Source: Eubacterium limosum (GTDB lineage: Bacteria; Bacillota; Clostridia; Eubacteriales; Eubacteriaceae). From it: a DNA stretch of 64,000 bases. The notes under the pieces were generated by a model. The model had not been told where the DNA came from. It did no database searches and saw only the letters and a list, made by a program, of their open reading frames with translations. Location of the stretch: the NCBI RefSeq assembly GCF_000807675.2, contig NZ_CP019962.1, positions 2,418,001-2,482,000 on the forward strand, written 5' to 3'. The translations under genes were made by a program, and so were the position numbers. This document shows, piece after piece, positions 41,542-51,624 of this stretch. Each line of letters starts with the position of its first letter. The stretch's first letter is position 1.

Positions 41542-44500
41542 ATGAAAGTTAAAGAATTTTTTGCATTGATCCTGGCGCTTGTACTGTGTATAGTGGCAGT
41601 GCCCGCCAATGTCTTTGCAGAAAACACAGTGTTTACAGAACCCGTTTTAGTAAATGAAGAAATATCGGAAAACCAGGGAAGTAAAAAAACAGAAGAAAAA
41701 GCCACAGATAAAGCGGACATTAAAGCTGAAGAGCCGGAGAGGACGGAAACGCCTGACAGCACAGAAGAAAACAGCGAGGCTTTGGATTTACCAAACTTTA
41801 ATTTGCAGCAGACAGAGCCAGCAGCGGAGAGTTTTGAAGAATACTACGGAGCAGCAGCTAAAGACATTTTAGAAGAAGGCGATTATCAGTATAAAAGCAT
41901 CGAAAATGGCGTTGAGATTGTAAAGTATACTGGAAATGACGCGAAAGTCGTTATTCCAGATACTTTGGTAGAAAAAGAAGTGGTGTCGATTGGCGAAAAG
42001 GCTTTTGCCAATAATAAAACTCTTGAGAGTGTTGATATCGGAAGAAACGTTCAAAAAGTCGGGGAGTATTCATTTTATTATTGTGAAAAGCTTAGTGATG
42101 TGAATATACTAGCATCGCTAACAACGATTGGAAACAATGCGTTTTCAGGATGTTACGCTTTATATAATATCGAAATTCCAGCCAGTGTCGCCACTATTGG
42201 GGAAAGTGCTTTGGGATCGTACAGCGGCCTGAAGATTTTTGGCGAATGGGGCAGCGCGGCACAGATTTATGCAAGTCAAAATGGATTGACGTTTATTGAT
42301 GTAAAAGGCGCAAAAAAATCGGGCGATTTTTATTATGAAGATGCGATTTACTTTGACCACTCAACTCCAGGAGCAAGTGCTGAATATCGTGGCATCCGTA
42401 TTCTCTCCTACGAGGGCGATGCAGCAGATCTGAGGCTGTCCGTTTTAGAGGGGCAGAAGATTGTTGAAATTGGAAAAAATGCCTTTAGAGGTAATGGTTT
42501 CTTGAAAAATGTTTCCTTTGGACCGGAGATTAGATTAATCAATAATGGAGCCTTTGCTGAATGTAAAAATTTAAAAAACATTGAGTTAAATAAAGGCCTG
42601 ATTGAAATTCAGTTTCGAGCGTTTGGAGCAACCGCGATTGAACAGGTGGTCATTCCCGAGTCTGTAAAAATTTTAGGAGGGAGCACTTTTTCTGGATGTA
42701 AGAAACTGAAAATTGTAGTGACCGGTGCTGGCGTTACGGAAATACCAGATTCCTTTTCAGGAGAGTGCGAGACTTTAGAAGCGGTAACTTTCAAAGGACA
42801 AATTACAAAAATTGGATCAAGCGCCTTTAGAAACTGTAAAAAGCTGACCGACTTTGAAATTCCCAAAAGTGTTATCACTATTGATTATGGTGCATTTGCT
42901 TATTGTACAAATATGCATTTTATTGAAATTCCAGAAAACGTCACGAATATCGGAGGGGGACTCTTTTCAGGTATTGAATCTATTGTTATTAAAGGCACGA
43001 CAGGAAGCGCCGCAGAGCAATATGCGATAGAAAATAACCAAATTTTTATAACAGATCGGACATCCAAGTCCGGTGATTTTTATTATGATGATGTGGACGG
43101 CGGTGTGAAAATTATGGGTTACACGGGAACAGATAAACCAAAACTGACACTTTCAAAAATTGAAGGTAAAAACATTATTGAAATTGGTTTTAATGTCTTT
43201 CGCAGTCATAGCGAACTGATAGAAGTAAACTTTGGAACAAGTGTCAAAAAAATTGGCAACTACGCGTTTTACTATTGCCAGAATTTATCGACGGTTCATT
43301 TAAACGAAGGCCTTGAAAAAATTGACCACCATGCTTTTAGTTATTCTGGCGTAACGACCATTGACATTCCGGATTCTGTTAAAGAACTTGGAGTATATGA
43401 GTCAAAAGAACGAGCGGATTCTTTATCGGGATGTGCTATTTTTGAACAATGTAATGATCTAAAGTCTGTTACAGTCGGTGCGGGACTCAGCGTTATACCG
43501 GCAAAAACTTTCTCATATTGTGAAAAGTTAAAAACAGTAGATTTTAAAGAGAAAAGCAGCCTGATTGAAATCGGTTCATGGGCCTTTGCCGGGTGCGACT
43601 CAATCAAACAGCTTTCTTTACCGGAGGGTCTGCAAAAAATTCAGGATTATGCATTTTATAGCTGTGATGAACTAAACAAGGCGATAATTCCGGCAAGTAT
43701 AACAAATATTCATTCTAACGAAAATCAGCACGCTTTTAGCTCAGATAATTTACTGTGCATTTTTGGCAAAAAAAATACTCAGGCAGAAGCTTTTGCAAAA
43801 AGATCTGGTATTCCATTTGTCAGCGAACAGACGCCGAAAGAAAATGGATATTATTATGAAAATATCGAGGGCGGCGTAAAAATTATCAGAGCAGAGAACA
43901 CCGGAAATGCATCGCTTCCAGAAAAACTGGGCGGAGAGCCGGTTATTGCCCTTGAAAAAGCGTCCTTTGTCGGAGATATGGATTTAACAGAGGTTAGCAG
44001 TGCGAAGCTTAAATCAATTGGAGGCTATGCCTTTAAAGGCTGTGAAAATCTTAAAAAAATAAATATCGGCAGTAAGCTGGACACAATTGGAGAATGGGCT
44101 TTCAGCAAATGTAAGGGACTTGAAGCTGCTAATATTTCCACAAAGGCCTTAGGTGCCGGAGCTTTTACTTATTGTGACAAACTGTCCAGTGTAACCCTGT
44201 CAGATCTTGAAAAACTTGAAAGTACAACCTTTGGTCGCTCTGGATTAAAATCGCTTACTTTGCCAGATACCATTAAAATATTAGGAGAAGAGGCGATTCT
44301 TCAAAGCAATTTGGAAATAGTCCGAATTTCTTCCCAAGCACAAAATGTGACTCTAGAAAACAACTCCATGGCTTCCGATCATCTGAAGTCTGCTTATTTG
44401 CCCTCAGGCGTAACGATTATTAGAGAAAGAACCTTTGGATGGCAACCGCCAGAAGATTTAAGTATTTATGGTGAAGCAGGGACAGTGGCGGAAGCTTATG

Positions 44501-44736
44501 CCAATGCACACAACATTACTTTCAGCACAGAAATGTGGCAGCAGGGAGATGTCAACAAAGACAGCAACATTAATGCCTCTGACGCCTTGATGGACTTACA
44601 GCACGCGGTCAAAGAACTGACATTGACGGACAGTGATTTTGTCAGAGGTGATGTCAATAAAGATAATGTCGTCAATGCCTCTGACGGCTTGCAGATTTTA
44701 AGGTATTCGGTGAAGGAAATTAATCATTTTGATTGA
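41542..44736 (+). CDS. Secreted BspA-like LRR protein with C-terminal dockerin (second paralogue)
   Basis: A 1064-residue paralogue of the product at 33348. It has a signal peptide (VLCIVAVPANVFAE), an acidic linker containing LDLPNFNLQQ, and four LRR_5/BspA-type modules beginning GDYQYKSIENG, KKSGDFYYED, SKSGDFYYDD and NGYYYENIEGG. Modules end in the recurring pattern GSAAxxYA. The dockerin loops are DVNKDSNINASDALMDLQHA and DVNKDNVVNASDGLQILRYS. It starts 24 bases after the small cohesin gene. The N-terminal cassette after the signal peptide (EPVLVNEEISENQ) recurs in the next two dockerin genes, a sign of recent duplication or recombination. The binding target is unknown. Confidence 0.9.
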   Translation: MKVKEFFALILALVLCIVAVPANVFAENTVFTEPVLVNEEISENQGSKKTEEKATDKADIKAEEPERTETPDSTEENSEALDLPNFNLQQTEPAAESFEEYYGAAAKDILEEGDYQYKSIENGVEIVKYTGNDAKVVIPDTLVEKEVVSIGEKAFANNKTLESVDIGRNVQKVGEYSFYYCEKLSDVNILASLTTIGNNAFSGCYALYNIEIPASVATIGESALGSYSGLKIFGEWGSAAQIYASQNGLTFIDVKGAKKSGDFYYEDAIYFDHSTPGASAEYRGIRILSYEGDAADLRLSVLEGQKIVEIGKNAFRGNGFLKNVSFGPEIRLINNGAFAECKNLKNIELNKGLIEIQFRAFGATAIEQVVIPESVKILGGSTFSGCKKLKIVVTGAGVTEIPDSFSGECETLEAVTFKGQITKIGSSAFRNCKKLTDFEIPKSVITIDYGAFAYCTNMHFIEIPENVTNIGGGLFSGIESIVIKGTTGSAAEQYAIENNQIFITDRTSKSGDFYYDDVDGGVKIMGYTGTDKPKLTLSKIEGKNIIEIGFNVFRSHSELIEVNFGTSVKKIGNYAFYYCQNLSTVHLNEGLEKIDHHAFSYSGVTTIDIPDSVKELGVYESKERADSLSGCAIFEQCNDLKSVTVGAGLSVIPAKTFSYCEKLKTVDFKEKSSLIEIGSWAFAGCDSIKQLSLPEGLQKIQDYAFYSCDELNKAIIPASITNIHSNENQHAFSSDNLLCIFGKKNTQAEAFAKRSGIPFVSEQTPKENGYYYENIEGGVKIIRAENTGNASLPEKLGGEPVIALEKASFVGDMDLTEVSSAKLKSIGGYAFKGCENLKKINIGSKLDTIGEWAFSKCKGLEAANISTKALGAGAFTYCDKLSSVTLSDLEKLESTTFGRSGLKSLTLPDTIKILGEEAILQSNLEIVRISSQAQNVTLENNSMASDHLKSAYLPSGVTIIRERTFGWQPPEDLSIYGEAGTVAEAYANAHNITFSTEMWQQGDVNKDSNINASDALMDLQHAVKELTLTDSDFVRGDVNKDNVVNASDGLQILRYSVKEINHFD

Positions 44737-44802
44737 GTGTGGGTTATAAAAATAATAAAGCTCAGGAAATAATGGAGACTTAAGACGAAAGGAAGACAAG
44801 AA

Positions 44803-47800
44803 ATGAGAATGAAAAGATCCTTGGCGCTTATAATGGTGGTAGTGTTATGTGCAGCAGTACTGCCCGCCAGCGCATTTGCAGTGAACGCGGAACTTTCGGA
44901 ACCTGTTTCATTAAACGAAGAAGCAATTTCAGAAGAGCAGAAAAACGCGAATACAGAAGAAACACTCGTGAATGAAAAGGAAATTAATCCTGAAAACACA
45001 CAGGACGCCGAAGCACCGGACAGCCAGACAGAAGACAATAATACTTTGGATTTACCCGAGTTCACGATGCCTGAAACAAAAGCGAATGAAGAGATAACCT
45101 CTCAGCAGGATAAAGCGGTTAAAGTGGCAGCCCAGACAGGAGAAGAATCGATGACTGCAGAGGGCTTTAAATACCGAGAGATAGAAGGCGGTTTGGAGCT
45201 CTGTGCTTATACAGGAACAGCAGAGGATGTGGTTATTCCAGATACCATTGATGGAAAGGCAGTTGTCGCAATTGGAGATATGGCTTTTTGGATCAATGAT
45301 TCGATCAAATCCGTTGTGATAGGTGAGAATATCCAGAGAATTGGAGAAGAAGCATTCTATTCCTGTAATCTGTTAAGCCAAATAACTTTTTCCAACAGTG
45401 TCAGAGAAATTGGTAAACAAGCGTTTTATCATTGCCAAGCATTAAGCAAAGTAAGGCTTCCTGACAATATTATTGAAATTAGTGAATCAGCCTTTGCGTC
45501 GTGTATTGTGTTAAGCCAGATCAATATTCCAGGCACCATTACAAAAATTAATGATCGTGTATTTAATGGGTGTAACGAATTGATCAAAATTGAAATTCCA
45601 GCCAGTATTAAGGCGATTGGAGAATTTGCGATACCGCAGAGAACTAAAATCTATGGTACGTCGGGCAGTGCAGCTGAGGTGTATGCAACTAAAAACTACA
45701 ATACTTTTATCAATGCCAATAGCCATCATTCCGGTGATTTTTATTATGAGGATTATCAATATTATGGCGAAAACGGCAGTGAAAATGGTGTGAAAATTCT
45801 CGCCTATGAAGGCAGTGATACAGAACTGAAGCTGAGCACGCTTGACGGCAAAAAAATTCTGTGCATAGGAGCGAGCGCTTTTAAAGGGAATAAAACGCTT
45901 CAAAGCTTAACTATTGGTAATGAAGTAAAAATCATTGAGCCGTATGTTTTTAGTCTATGTGAAAATTTGAAAGCAGTGAATTTATCAGAAGGGCTGGAAA
46001 GCATTAGTGCTGAGGCCTTTTGCAATACGGGTATTGAAGTAATCGAGATACCTAATTCTGTAAAGATACTGTACAGCGGTGTTTTTTCAAATTGTCATTT
46101 ATTAAAAAAAATAACAACCGGAACAGGCATTACAGAGATTCCATATGAATTTGCTTCCGGTTGCAGCACTCTGGAAAATATTGTGTTTAAAGGAAACATA
46201 ACAAAGATAGAGGAAAAGGCTTTTAAAGATTGTTTAAAATTACGTAAAATTGACATTTCTGAAAGTGTCATTGAAATAGGGCGTGATGCTTTTGTACAGG
46301 GTACCACCATTGTCCACGGAAAGGCAGGAAGTTACGTAGAGCAATACACTAAAGAAAACGGTATCGTTTTTGTCGGCGAGAATACCCAGAAATTAGGGGA
46401 CTTCTATTATGAAGCCGTTGAAGGCGGCGTCCGGATTACAGGCTACACAGGAAATGCTTCGAAGCTGACTCTTCCGGAAAAGCTGGGAAATCAACCTGCA
46501 GTGGAAATTGGTGTTTCTGTTTTTGCCAATAATAGCAATCTGGAGAGCGTAATAGTAGGGGGAAGTATCAAAACGATTGGAGACTATGCTTTTACCAATA
46601 ATAATAATTTGAAAGATGTCACGATTAGTGGAAACGTAAAAACCATTGGCGATTATGCCTTTGCAAATAATAATAGCCTAAAAAGTGTTACAGTCGGTGG
46701 AAGTGTTGAAATTATTGGAAATAATGCCTTTAAAAACTGTGGAAGCTTGATGGATATCCACTTAAATGAGGGCCTTCAAAAAATTGAAAGTGGAGCTTTT
46801 TATCAAACAGGTCTGACTAGCCTGTCTTTGCCGGATTCTTTGGCAGAAATGGGAATTAGCGCCTTTGAAGGCTGTAAGAAGCTAACTTTTGCTCATGTGG
46901 GCAGTGGACTTAAAGCGATTCCGAATAGAGGATTCTGGGATTGCGGAGAGTTAGAAAAGTTCGAATTTTCAGAAAATAGTGCATTAGAGAATATTGGGGA
47001 TTTGTCCTTTTCTCATTGTGTATCGTTGCAGGAAATTAAGTTTCCTGTAAGTTTGAAAAGTATTGGTAGCAGAGCTTTTGGAAATTGCCAAAAATTAAAA
47101 AATGTTGTTATTCCAGCAGTTCAGTCAATTTGGCGGGACCAGCGTCCATATGGGGATTCCTTCAATGAATGTTACGGTGTTATCTTTTTTGGCACACGAG
47201 GTACAGATGCCGAGGCTTTTGCCAAAGAAAAAAATATTCCTTTTGTCACAAGCGAAACCAGTCGCGATGGTGCTTATTATTACGAAGACGTAGCGGGTGG
47301 CGTTAGAATAGTGATGGCAGAAGATCCAGGTCAAAAGGATATCCCGGCAGCGCTTGGTGGAAAAACAGTGGTTGAAATTGGTCAAGGTGCCTTTGCCAAT
47401 GATGCCGATCTGGAAACTATTTCCGGCAATAATCTACGCACTATCGGAGACGTCGCTTTTGGTCATTGTGAAAAAATAAAAAGGATCAAGCTTGGTGATC
47501 AGCTGGAAACAATTGGCAGACAGGCCTTTATTCATTGTGAGAATCTTATGGAAGCCAAAGTACCTAACAGCACAAAAGCAATGGGAATAGGTGCATTTAC
47601 TTATTGCGAAAGCATGACATCTGTAACTTTGGGGACTGGACTTGAGACTATTGAAGCAGAAACATTTTCATGGACTGGCCTTAAAACAGCTACCTTGCCG
47701 ATTTCTATTAAAAATATCGAAAGATACGCTTTTAGCAATACATTAGAAGACCTGATTATCCCGGAAGGGGTGCAGAGTGTGACCTTGAAAAAAGATGCTT

Positions 47801-48201
47801 TCGGTGATGATGGTTCCCGTATAAACTATATGCCGAATCTCAAATCACTGAGAACAGTTTATCTGCCAGACGGAGTCACGACCATTGAAGATAAGGCTTT
47901 TGGCGAAAGACCTTCAATCTATTTGACGATTCACGGCAATACCGGTTCGGCAGCGGAGACCTTTGCGCAGAAAAATAACATTACTTTCAGCACAGAAATT
48001 TGGCAGCAGGGAGATGTCAACAAAGACGGTAGCATCAATGCCTCTGATGCCTTGATGGACTTACAGCACGCGGTCAAAGAACTGACATTGACGGGCAGTG
48101 ATTTTATCAGAGGCGATGTCAATAAAGACAACATCGTCAATGCTTCTGACGGCTTACAGATTTTAAGGTATTCGGTGAAGGAAATCAATCATTTTGATTG
48201 A
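44803..48201 (+). CDS. Secreted BspA-like LRR protein with C-terminal dockerin (third paralogue)
   Basis: A 1132-residue protein with the same plan as its upstream neighbour: signal peptide (VLCAAVLPASAFAV), linker with LDLPEFTMPE, four LRR_5/BspA modules (GFKYREIEGG, HSGDFYYED, KLGDFYYEAVEGG, DGAYYYEDVAGG) and dockerin loops DVNKDGSINASDALMDLQHA and DVNKDNIVNASDGLQILRYS. The third module has extra tandem repeats built on IKTIGDYAFTNNNNL. The dockerin-coding DNA is close to that of 41542-44736, including long identical runs, which suggests recent duplication or gene conversion. GACGAAAGGAAG stands before the ATG. Confidence 0.9.
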   Translation: MRMKRSLALIMVVVLCAAVLPASAFAVNAELSEPVSLNEEAISEEQKNANTEETLVNEKEINPENTQDAEAPDSQTEDNNTLDLPEFTMPETKANEEITSQQDKAVKVAAQTGEESMTAEGFKYREIEGGLELCAYTGTAEDVVIPDTIDGKAVVAIGDMAFWINDSIKSVVIGENIQRIGEEAFYSCNLLSQITFSNSVREIGKQAFYHCQALSKVRLPDNIIEISESAFASCIVLSQINIPGTITKINDRVFNGCNELIKIEIPASIKAIGEFAIPQRTKIYGTSGSAAEVYATKNYNTFINANSHHSGDFYYEDYQYYGENGSENGVKILAYEGSDTELKLSTLDGKKILCIGASAFKGNKTLQSLTIGNEVKIIEPYVFSLCENLKAVNLSEGLESISAEAFCNTGIEVIEIPNSVKILYSGVFSNCHLLKKITTGTGITEIPYEFASGCSTLENIVFKGNITKIEEKAFKDCLKLRKIDISESVIEIGRDAFVQGTTIVHGKAGSYVEQYTKENGIVFVGENTQKLGDFYYEAVEGGVRITGYTGNASKLTLPEKLGNQPAVEIGVSVFANNSNLESVIVGGSIKTIGDYAFTNNNNLKDVTISGNVKTIGDYAFANNNSLKSVTVGGSVEIIGNNAFKNCGSLMDIHLNEGLQKIESGAFYQTGLTSLSLPDSLAEMGISAFEGCKKLTFAHVGSGLKAIPNRGFWDCGELEKFEFSENSALENIGDLSFSHCVSLQEIKFPVSLKSIGSRAFGNCQKLKNVVIPAVQSIWRDQRPYGDSFNECYGVIFFGTRGTDAEAFAKEKNIPFVTSETSRDGAYYYEDVAGGVRIVMAEDPGQKDIPAALGGKTVVEIGQGAFANDADLETISGNNLRTIGDVAFGHCEKIKRIKLGDQLETIGRQAFIHCENLMEAKVPNSTKAMGIGAFTYCESMTSVTLGTGLETIEAETFSWTGLKTATLPISIKNIERYAFSNTLEDLIIPEGVQSVTLKKDAFGDDGSRINYMPNLKSLRTVYLPDGVTTIEDKAFGERPSIYLTIHGNTGSAAETFAQKNNITFSTEIWQQGDVNKDGSINASDALMDLQHAVKELTLTGSDFIRGDVNKDNIVNASDGLQILRYSVKEINHFD

Positions 48202-48260
48202 GTACGACCAGAAAAAGATTGAGAAGACGACAAATACCTTAATGAAAAGGAAGGTGTGAA

Positions 48261-50030
48261 ATGAAATTAAAAAGAACTATGGCAATTATGATGGCGGCAG
48301 TGCTGTGCACAACAGCACTGCCCGTCAGCGTCTTTGCAGAAGACACAACTCATGTAGAATCGGTTTTAGTGAATGAAGAAATGTCTTCAGAAAATCAGAG
48401 AAATGGTGAAAATGCGGTTGAACAGACCGAGGAAGAACGACAGGCAGATTTGAAGTGTATTGAAGCCATGCCTTGGTCTGACGATCTGCAGATGACAGCA
48501 GCTCAGGCGGCAGCCAGCCAGTTGATCGATGATGAGATCACGGTCAAGAGCCGTCTGGAAAGCATTCAGCATTCAACATATCCAGACGGGTCAAAATTTG
48601 AAGAAGAGGGATTTTACGGAGCGACTACCTGTTTTGGTTTTGCAAAGAAAATACAGTATCTTCTGTTTGAAAATATTGTTTCATGGAATTATGATGGCTC
48701 TGCCAATTCGGGACTCATAACGATTGGATCGGTTAGTCCAAACTATACAGCGGATAATGTCGCTAGTCTTCTTTCGCAGGCACAGGTTGGAGACCTCCTC
48801 CAGCTTGAAAACGGCAACGGTTATTCACAGCACTCTATGATTTTCGGAGGACGGACAGCCGGCGGCTTTATTATCTATGATGCCAACTGGGATAGAGCCA
48901 ACACCGTTTTTATCCGTGAGGTTGGTTATGGTACGTTTTCTGGAAGACAAAATCCAAAATTATCGCTTCTGCGCAATACCAACTACCCCAAAAAGGCTGT
49001 TAATGATGTGAAAGCGCCAACTGTGTCGGATGTGGTCATTTCGGATGTATCGCCCTATGCTTATCAGGTTTACTGTAATGTAAGTGATGATGTCGCTGTT
49101 AAATCTGTCAGAGTTGCGGTGTGGACAGAGAAAAATGGACAGGATGATTTGAAATGGGTTGATGCGGCGGTCAAGGACAATACAGCATCGGCAATCATTT
49201 ACCTTGGCGATCATAATTACGAAGAAGGCATCTACCATACGCATATCTATGCTTACGACTATTCGGGGAAACAAACAGGAGTTGCTGCGTCGGACACAGC
49301 TATTGACTATACAGCGCCTGAACTGGCAGAAACGCAATTTGTTAAAAAAAATCACAGCCGTTTTGTGATCGGTGGAAAGGTAGAAGATATGATTTCCGGT
49401 GTTGACCGTATTGAAATAAGAACGGTCTGGCCGGGCGGCGAAGTGACAGAAAAAGCAGTGATAACAGGAAACAACTGGGAGTATGCTTTTAATTTTACGG
49501 ATCATCAGGCAGGTTCTGGTTATTATTACATTTATATAACAGCTTATGATAAAGCCGGGAACAGCAACTATAACTGGTCACCGACATTGTCAGAATATTT
49601 TGACGTTCGGCTTGTTCAATACATGGTTAATTTTGATACGCAGGGCGGAAATACAATGGCATCTGCGCTGGTTCAGGAAGATATGTTTCTAAAGAAGCCG
49701 GAAGATCCGCAACGGGAAGGCTATATTTTTAAAGGATGGTACCAGGATAAAGCATGCACAAAAATCTGGAACTTTGATAAAGATCGTGTAGAAGAAAATA
49801 AAACCTTATACGCCGCCTGGGCGGAAAAGGGAATCCTCGGCGATGTGTATGAAGACGGCAGTATCAATTCATCCGATGCGCTTTTGTGCCTGCGGCATTC
49901 GATAAAGGAAGTTTCATTAAAAGGCAATCAGTTTAAGCAGGCAGATGTTACCTTTGATGATAAAGTGAACGCTTCTGATGCCTTGCAGATTTTGAGGTAT
50001 GCGGTGAAAGAAATCAATCGTTTTGATTAA
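48261..50030 (+). CDS. Secreted papain-like-domain protein with GBS-Bsp, InlB-type repeat and dockerin
   Basis: A 589-residue secreted protein. After the signal peptide (VLCTTALPVSVFAE) and the shared cassette ESVLVNEEMSSENQ comes a domain with a cysteine-peptidase layout: Cys124 (TTCFGFAKK), VGDLLQL, His191 (SQHSMIFGG) and an Asp/Asn in IYDANWD. Two Ig-like domains follow; the first resembles GBS-Bsp repeats (VAVWTEKNGQDDLKW). Then comes an InlB/Flg_new repeat (GYIFKGWYQDKACT) and a dockerin (DVYEDGSINSSDALLCLRHS, DVTFDDKVNASDALQILRYA). The N-terminal domain may cleave peptide or cell-wall amide bonds, but an inactive binding role is possible. The gene at 51625 has a related N-terminus. Confidence 0.82.
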   Translation: MKLKRTMAIMMAAVLCTTALPVSVFAEDTTHVESVLVNEEMSSENQRNGENAVEQTEEERQADLKCIEAMPWSDDLQMTAAQAAASQLIDDEITVKSRLESIQHSTYPDGSKFEEEGFYGATTCFGFAKKIQYLLFENIVSWNYDGSANSGLITIGSVSPNYTADNVASLLSQAQVGDLLQLENGNGYSQHSMIFGGRTAGGFIIYDANWDRANTVFIREVGYGTFSGRQNPKLSLLRNTNYPKKAVNDVKAPTVSDVVISDVSPYAYQVYCNVSDDVAVKSVRVAVWTEKNGQDDLKWVDAAVKDNTASAIIYLGDHNYEEGIYHTHIYAYDYSGKQTGVAASDTAIDYTAPELAETQFVKKNHSRFVIGGKVEDMISGVDRIEIRTVWPGGEVTEKAVITGNNWEYAFNFTDHQAGSGYYYIYITAYDKAGNSNYNWSPTLSEYFDVRLVQYMVNFDTQGGNTMASALVQEDMFLKKPEDPQREGYIFKGWYQDKACTKIWNFDKDRVEENKTLYAAWAEKGILGDVYEDGSINSSDALLCLRHSIKEVSLKGNQFKQADVTFDDKVNASDALQILRYAVKEINRFD

Positions 50031-50052
50031 ATCAAAGAGACAGGAAAAACAA

Positions 50053-51525
50053 ATGAAAAAAGTGATAAATATACTTGCATTCATCGTTCTGGTACTTTTA
50101 ATTGGAATATTTCCAGTATGTGCGGAAAATAGTGGTGTCGAGCAAAGTCAAGTGATACAGATTAATAAGACAAATTTTCCGGATGAGAATTTTAGGAGTT
50201 ATGTAAAAGATGAAGTGGCCAAAGGCGGAGATGTTTTAACACCGGAAATGATTGAACGTACGAACGCTATCTTTGTAAGTGAGCGTTTGATCAAGAATTT
50301 GGATGGGATCCTTTATTTTAAAAATCTTGAAAACTTGTTTTGCAGCAATAATTATCTGACAGAGTTAGACGTCAGGGGTTTGATACATTTAAAGAATTTG
50401 TCCTGCTTTGACAACTATTTAGGAGTATTAGATTTGACAGAAAACTCTGAATTGGAAAATTTGTTATGCTGGAATAATCGGATAACTTCAATTCATTTAA
50501 AAGAAAACAGCAGCTTAAAGCAAATTACATGCAATTTAAATCAATTAGAAACTTTAGATCTAGATGAAGCTATTAATCTTGAGAAAATCTATTGTTCAGA
50601 GAATCGTTTAACGCGTTTAAATGTAAATGAATTAAAAAAACTAACACAATTGTACTGCAGCAATAACCAATTAAGTAGTTTAGATGTGAAAAACAATGAA
50701 AACCTGACAGAATTAGACTGTTCTTCAAATCAATTGAATGAACTGGATTTGAGTGGAGCGACTTATCTCAGATCGTTAGCGTGTTACAATAACTGTCTTG
50801 CTAAATTAAACATAGAGAAAAATACTTATCTTAACAGCGGCACATCCTATACCTCAGGGCAGACGGTCAGTGCTTTGAAAGTAGTGGAAAACACCAATGG
50901 ATTCGAAATGGATTTAAAAGCGCTGGATCTGATGGAGGAAGATTTTGAAAAGATAACGATGACTGGTGGTGGAGTATTAAATAAAGAAACTGGAATTGTA
51001 ACGTTTATCGACCGTCCATATGCCGTTTATTATGAGTACAATACAGGTAATAAAGGCCTGGAAATGCGTGTTGATATACCCATTAAATCAGTTTCTGAGA
51101 TTACACTTGTGCAAATGCCAGTCAAAACCCTTTATGCTTTTGGTGAAGATTTAGATTTGGCAGGATTAAAGATCGAAGCCCTTTATAATGACGGCAGCCG
51201 AGAAATAGTTAATGAAAATTTACAGGGAATGGGATATAGCAGTGAAATTGCCGGAGCGCAGACACTAACAGTCATATATAAAGAAAAGACTGTTCAGTTT
51301 ACAGTAGAGGTACTGGAACCGGAATATCTTTTAGGAGATATTAATGCCGATATGGCTATTAACTCATCGGATGCCCTTCAAGCATTGCGCCACTCAGTTA
51401 AAGAAATTGTTTTGACCGCTGATATGTTCATTCGCGCGGATGTCACAAAAGATAATCTTGTTAACGCTTCAGACGCCCTGCAGATTTTGAGGTATGCGGT
51501 CAAAGAAATCGATCGGTTTGAATAA
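50053..51525 (+). CDS. Secreted leucine-rich-repeat protein with Ig-like domain and dockerin
   Basis: A 490-residue secreted protein. Signal peptide (IVLVLLIGIFPVCAEN), a short N-cap, then about nine ~21-residue leucine-rich repeats with a recurring cysteine and asparagine pair (LYCSNNQLSSLDV). A single Ig-like domain of the scaffold type (LAGLKIEALYNDGSREIV) follows, then the dockerin (DINADMAINSSDALQALRHS, DVTKDNLVNASDALQILRYA). These LRRs are a different type from the BspA modules of the larger paralogues and resemble internalin-like adhesins. The ATG at 50053 is preferred; the frame opens at 50023 inside the upstream gene. Confidence 0.87.
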   Translation: MKKVINILAFIVLVLLIGIFPVCAENSGVEQSQVIQINKTNFPDENFRSYVKDEVAKGGDVLTPEMIERTNAIFVSERLIKNLDGILYFKNLENLFCSNNYLTELDVRGLIHLKNLSCFDNYLGVLDLTENSELENLLCWNNRITSIHLKENSSLKQITCNLNQLETLDLDEAINLEKIYCSENRLTRLNVNELKKLTQLYCSNNQLSSLDVKNNENLTELDCSSNQLNELDLSGATYLRSLACYNNCLAKLNIEKNTYLNSGTSYTSGQTVSALKVVENTNGFEMDLKALDLMEEDFEKITMTGGGVLNKETGIVTFIDRPYAVYYEYNTGNKGLEMRVDIPIKSVSEITLVQMPVKTLYAFGEDLDLAGLKIEALYNDGSREIVNENLQGMGYSSEIAGAQTLTVIYKEKTVQFTVEVLEPEYLLGDINADMAINSSDALQALRHSVKEIVLTADMFIRADVTKDNLVNASDALQILRYAVKEIDRFE

Positions 51526-51556
51526 GTTATAGCAGAGCCTTGATGTTATATTTGTA

Positions 51557-51589
51557 AGCATACAGACCGATTTACTAGGTCTGTATGCT
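51557..51589 (+). other. Perfect 12-bp hairpin between dockerin genes
   Basis: AGCATACAGACC (51557-51568) and GGTCTGTATGCT (51578-51589) form a perfect stem with a 9-base loop. No T-run follows, so it is more likely a processing, stability or protein-binding element than a terminator. Confidence 0.55.
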
Positions 51590-51624
51590 GCTGATGAAAA
51601 TTTATATAGAGATAAGGTGACGAA

